Source of the DNA: Rhodoblastus acidophilus
GTDB lineage: Bacteria; Pseudomonadota; Alphaproteobacteria; Rhizobiales; Beijerinckiaceae
Assembly (NCBI RefSeq): GCF_025961575.1
Contig: NZ_JAOQNX010000002.1
Span: 175,539-239,538 of the forward strand
Reading direction: 5' to 3'
DNA length: 64,000 nucleotides
Positions within the stretch are counted from its first letter, which is position 1. Each line of letters begins with the position of its first letter. The notes under the pieces are model-generated. The model was given only the letters and a program-made list of their open reading frames with translations, made no database searches and had not been told where the DNA came from. A program made the translations under genes and the position numbers. Positions 63,924 to 64,000 of this stretch are shown here, piece by piece.

Positions 63924-64000
63924 TTAATCTCTGTCCCTTCGCTTGTCTGATGAGTTGGGTGTGGGGACAACCAGCGTGCTTGCGGGGTCCCTCTTGTCAG
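63924..64000 (-). CDS. Partial open frame at the window edge
   Basis: A minus-strand frame ends at TAA (63924-63926) and continues past 64000. The visible part reads ASTLVVPTPNSSDKRRDRD with normal-looking residues. Copies A-C of repeat family 1 also lie just 3' of a minus-strand gene, so a gene end here would fit. An alternative is that the DNA right of 63913 is the end of an insertion sequence. Family not recognised. Confidence 0.3.
   Translation of the reverse strand, partial: DKRDPASTLVVPTPNSSDKRRDRD

Overview
The window is GC-rich chromosomal DNA from an alphaproteobacterium, most likely of the order Hyphomicrobiales (Rhizobiales). The evidence is a circularly permuted alpha-type tmRNA gene followed by an alpha-type SspB, DUF4169 and ribbon-helix-helix genes, the alphaproteobacterial cell-cycle regulator GcrA, a gatC-gatA-gatB amidotransferase operon, and two dispersed palindromic repeat families of the kind common in this order. 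No gene here fixes the genus or the lifestyle. No rRNA, CRISPR array, prophage or complete insertion sequence was seen. One tRNA-Ser(GCT) and one tmRNA are present.

Layout. 0-5 kb: DUF192 and double cold-shock genes, a membrane HhH protein next to an OmpA-type protein, tRNA-Ser, and a lysine/alanine-rich histone H1-like protein. 5.6-10.5 kb: gatC-gatA-chorismate mutase-gatB, a secreted protein and a UPF0173 hydrolase. 10.5-14.7 kb: ruvX, then pyrC-like/plsY/dprA with overlapping ends. 15-18.5 kb: a three-gene glycosyltransferase/membrane cluster and folA. 18.7-25.3 kb: a coiled-coil protein, a TetR-controlled EmrAB-type efflux pair, thyA and a 3-hydroxyacyl-CoA dehydrogenase. 25.4-29.8 kb: tmRNA-sspB, pyrE and two tandem orphan ParA-like ATPases. 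29.9-36 kb: rarA, crcB, a pseudouridine synthase, a response regulator, a DUF606 transporter and a PLP decarboxylase. 36-42.4 kb: nifS-like sufBCDS-sufT for Fe-S cluster assembly. 42.4-52.6 kb: accessory-looking DNA with two divergent Hint-domain proteins, a TetR gene and a low-GC HEPN-like gene, lying between a zinc-type ABC permease and a zur/znuA/COG0523 zinc-starvation locus. 52.7-58.3 kb: two paralogous multidomain glycosyltransferases, tiny membrane proteins and an HDAC-family enzyme. 58.9-63.9 kb: L,D-transpeptidase, gcrA, argD-argF-hslO, and a repeat at the right edge.

Working together: tmRNA and SspB form a ribosome-rescue and ClpXP-delivery pair. Zur has a perfect operator shared with znuA and the downstream GTPase. 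The suf genes form an operon with overlapping ends. argD and argF are consecutive arginine genes. Clusters of GANTC (CcrM) sites lie upstream of gcrA, the double cold-shock gene and one ParA-like gene, which suggests methylation-linked cell-cycle expression.

The points that most deserve a second look are the divergent Hint pair, the glycosyltransferase that has lost its GT-B donor domain, the dihydroorotase-like protein without metal ligands, the frameshifted HEPN-like gene in the split zinc locus, and the GANTC clusters.
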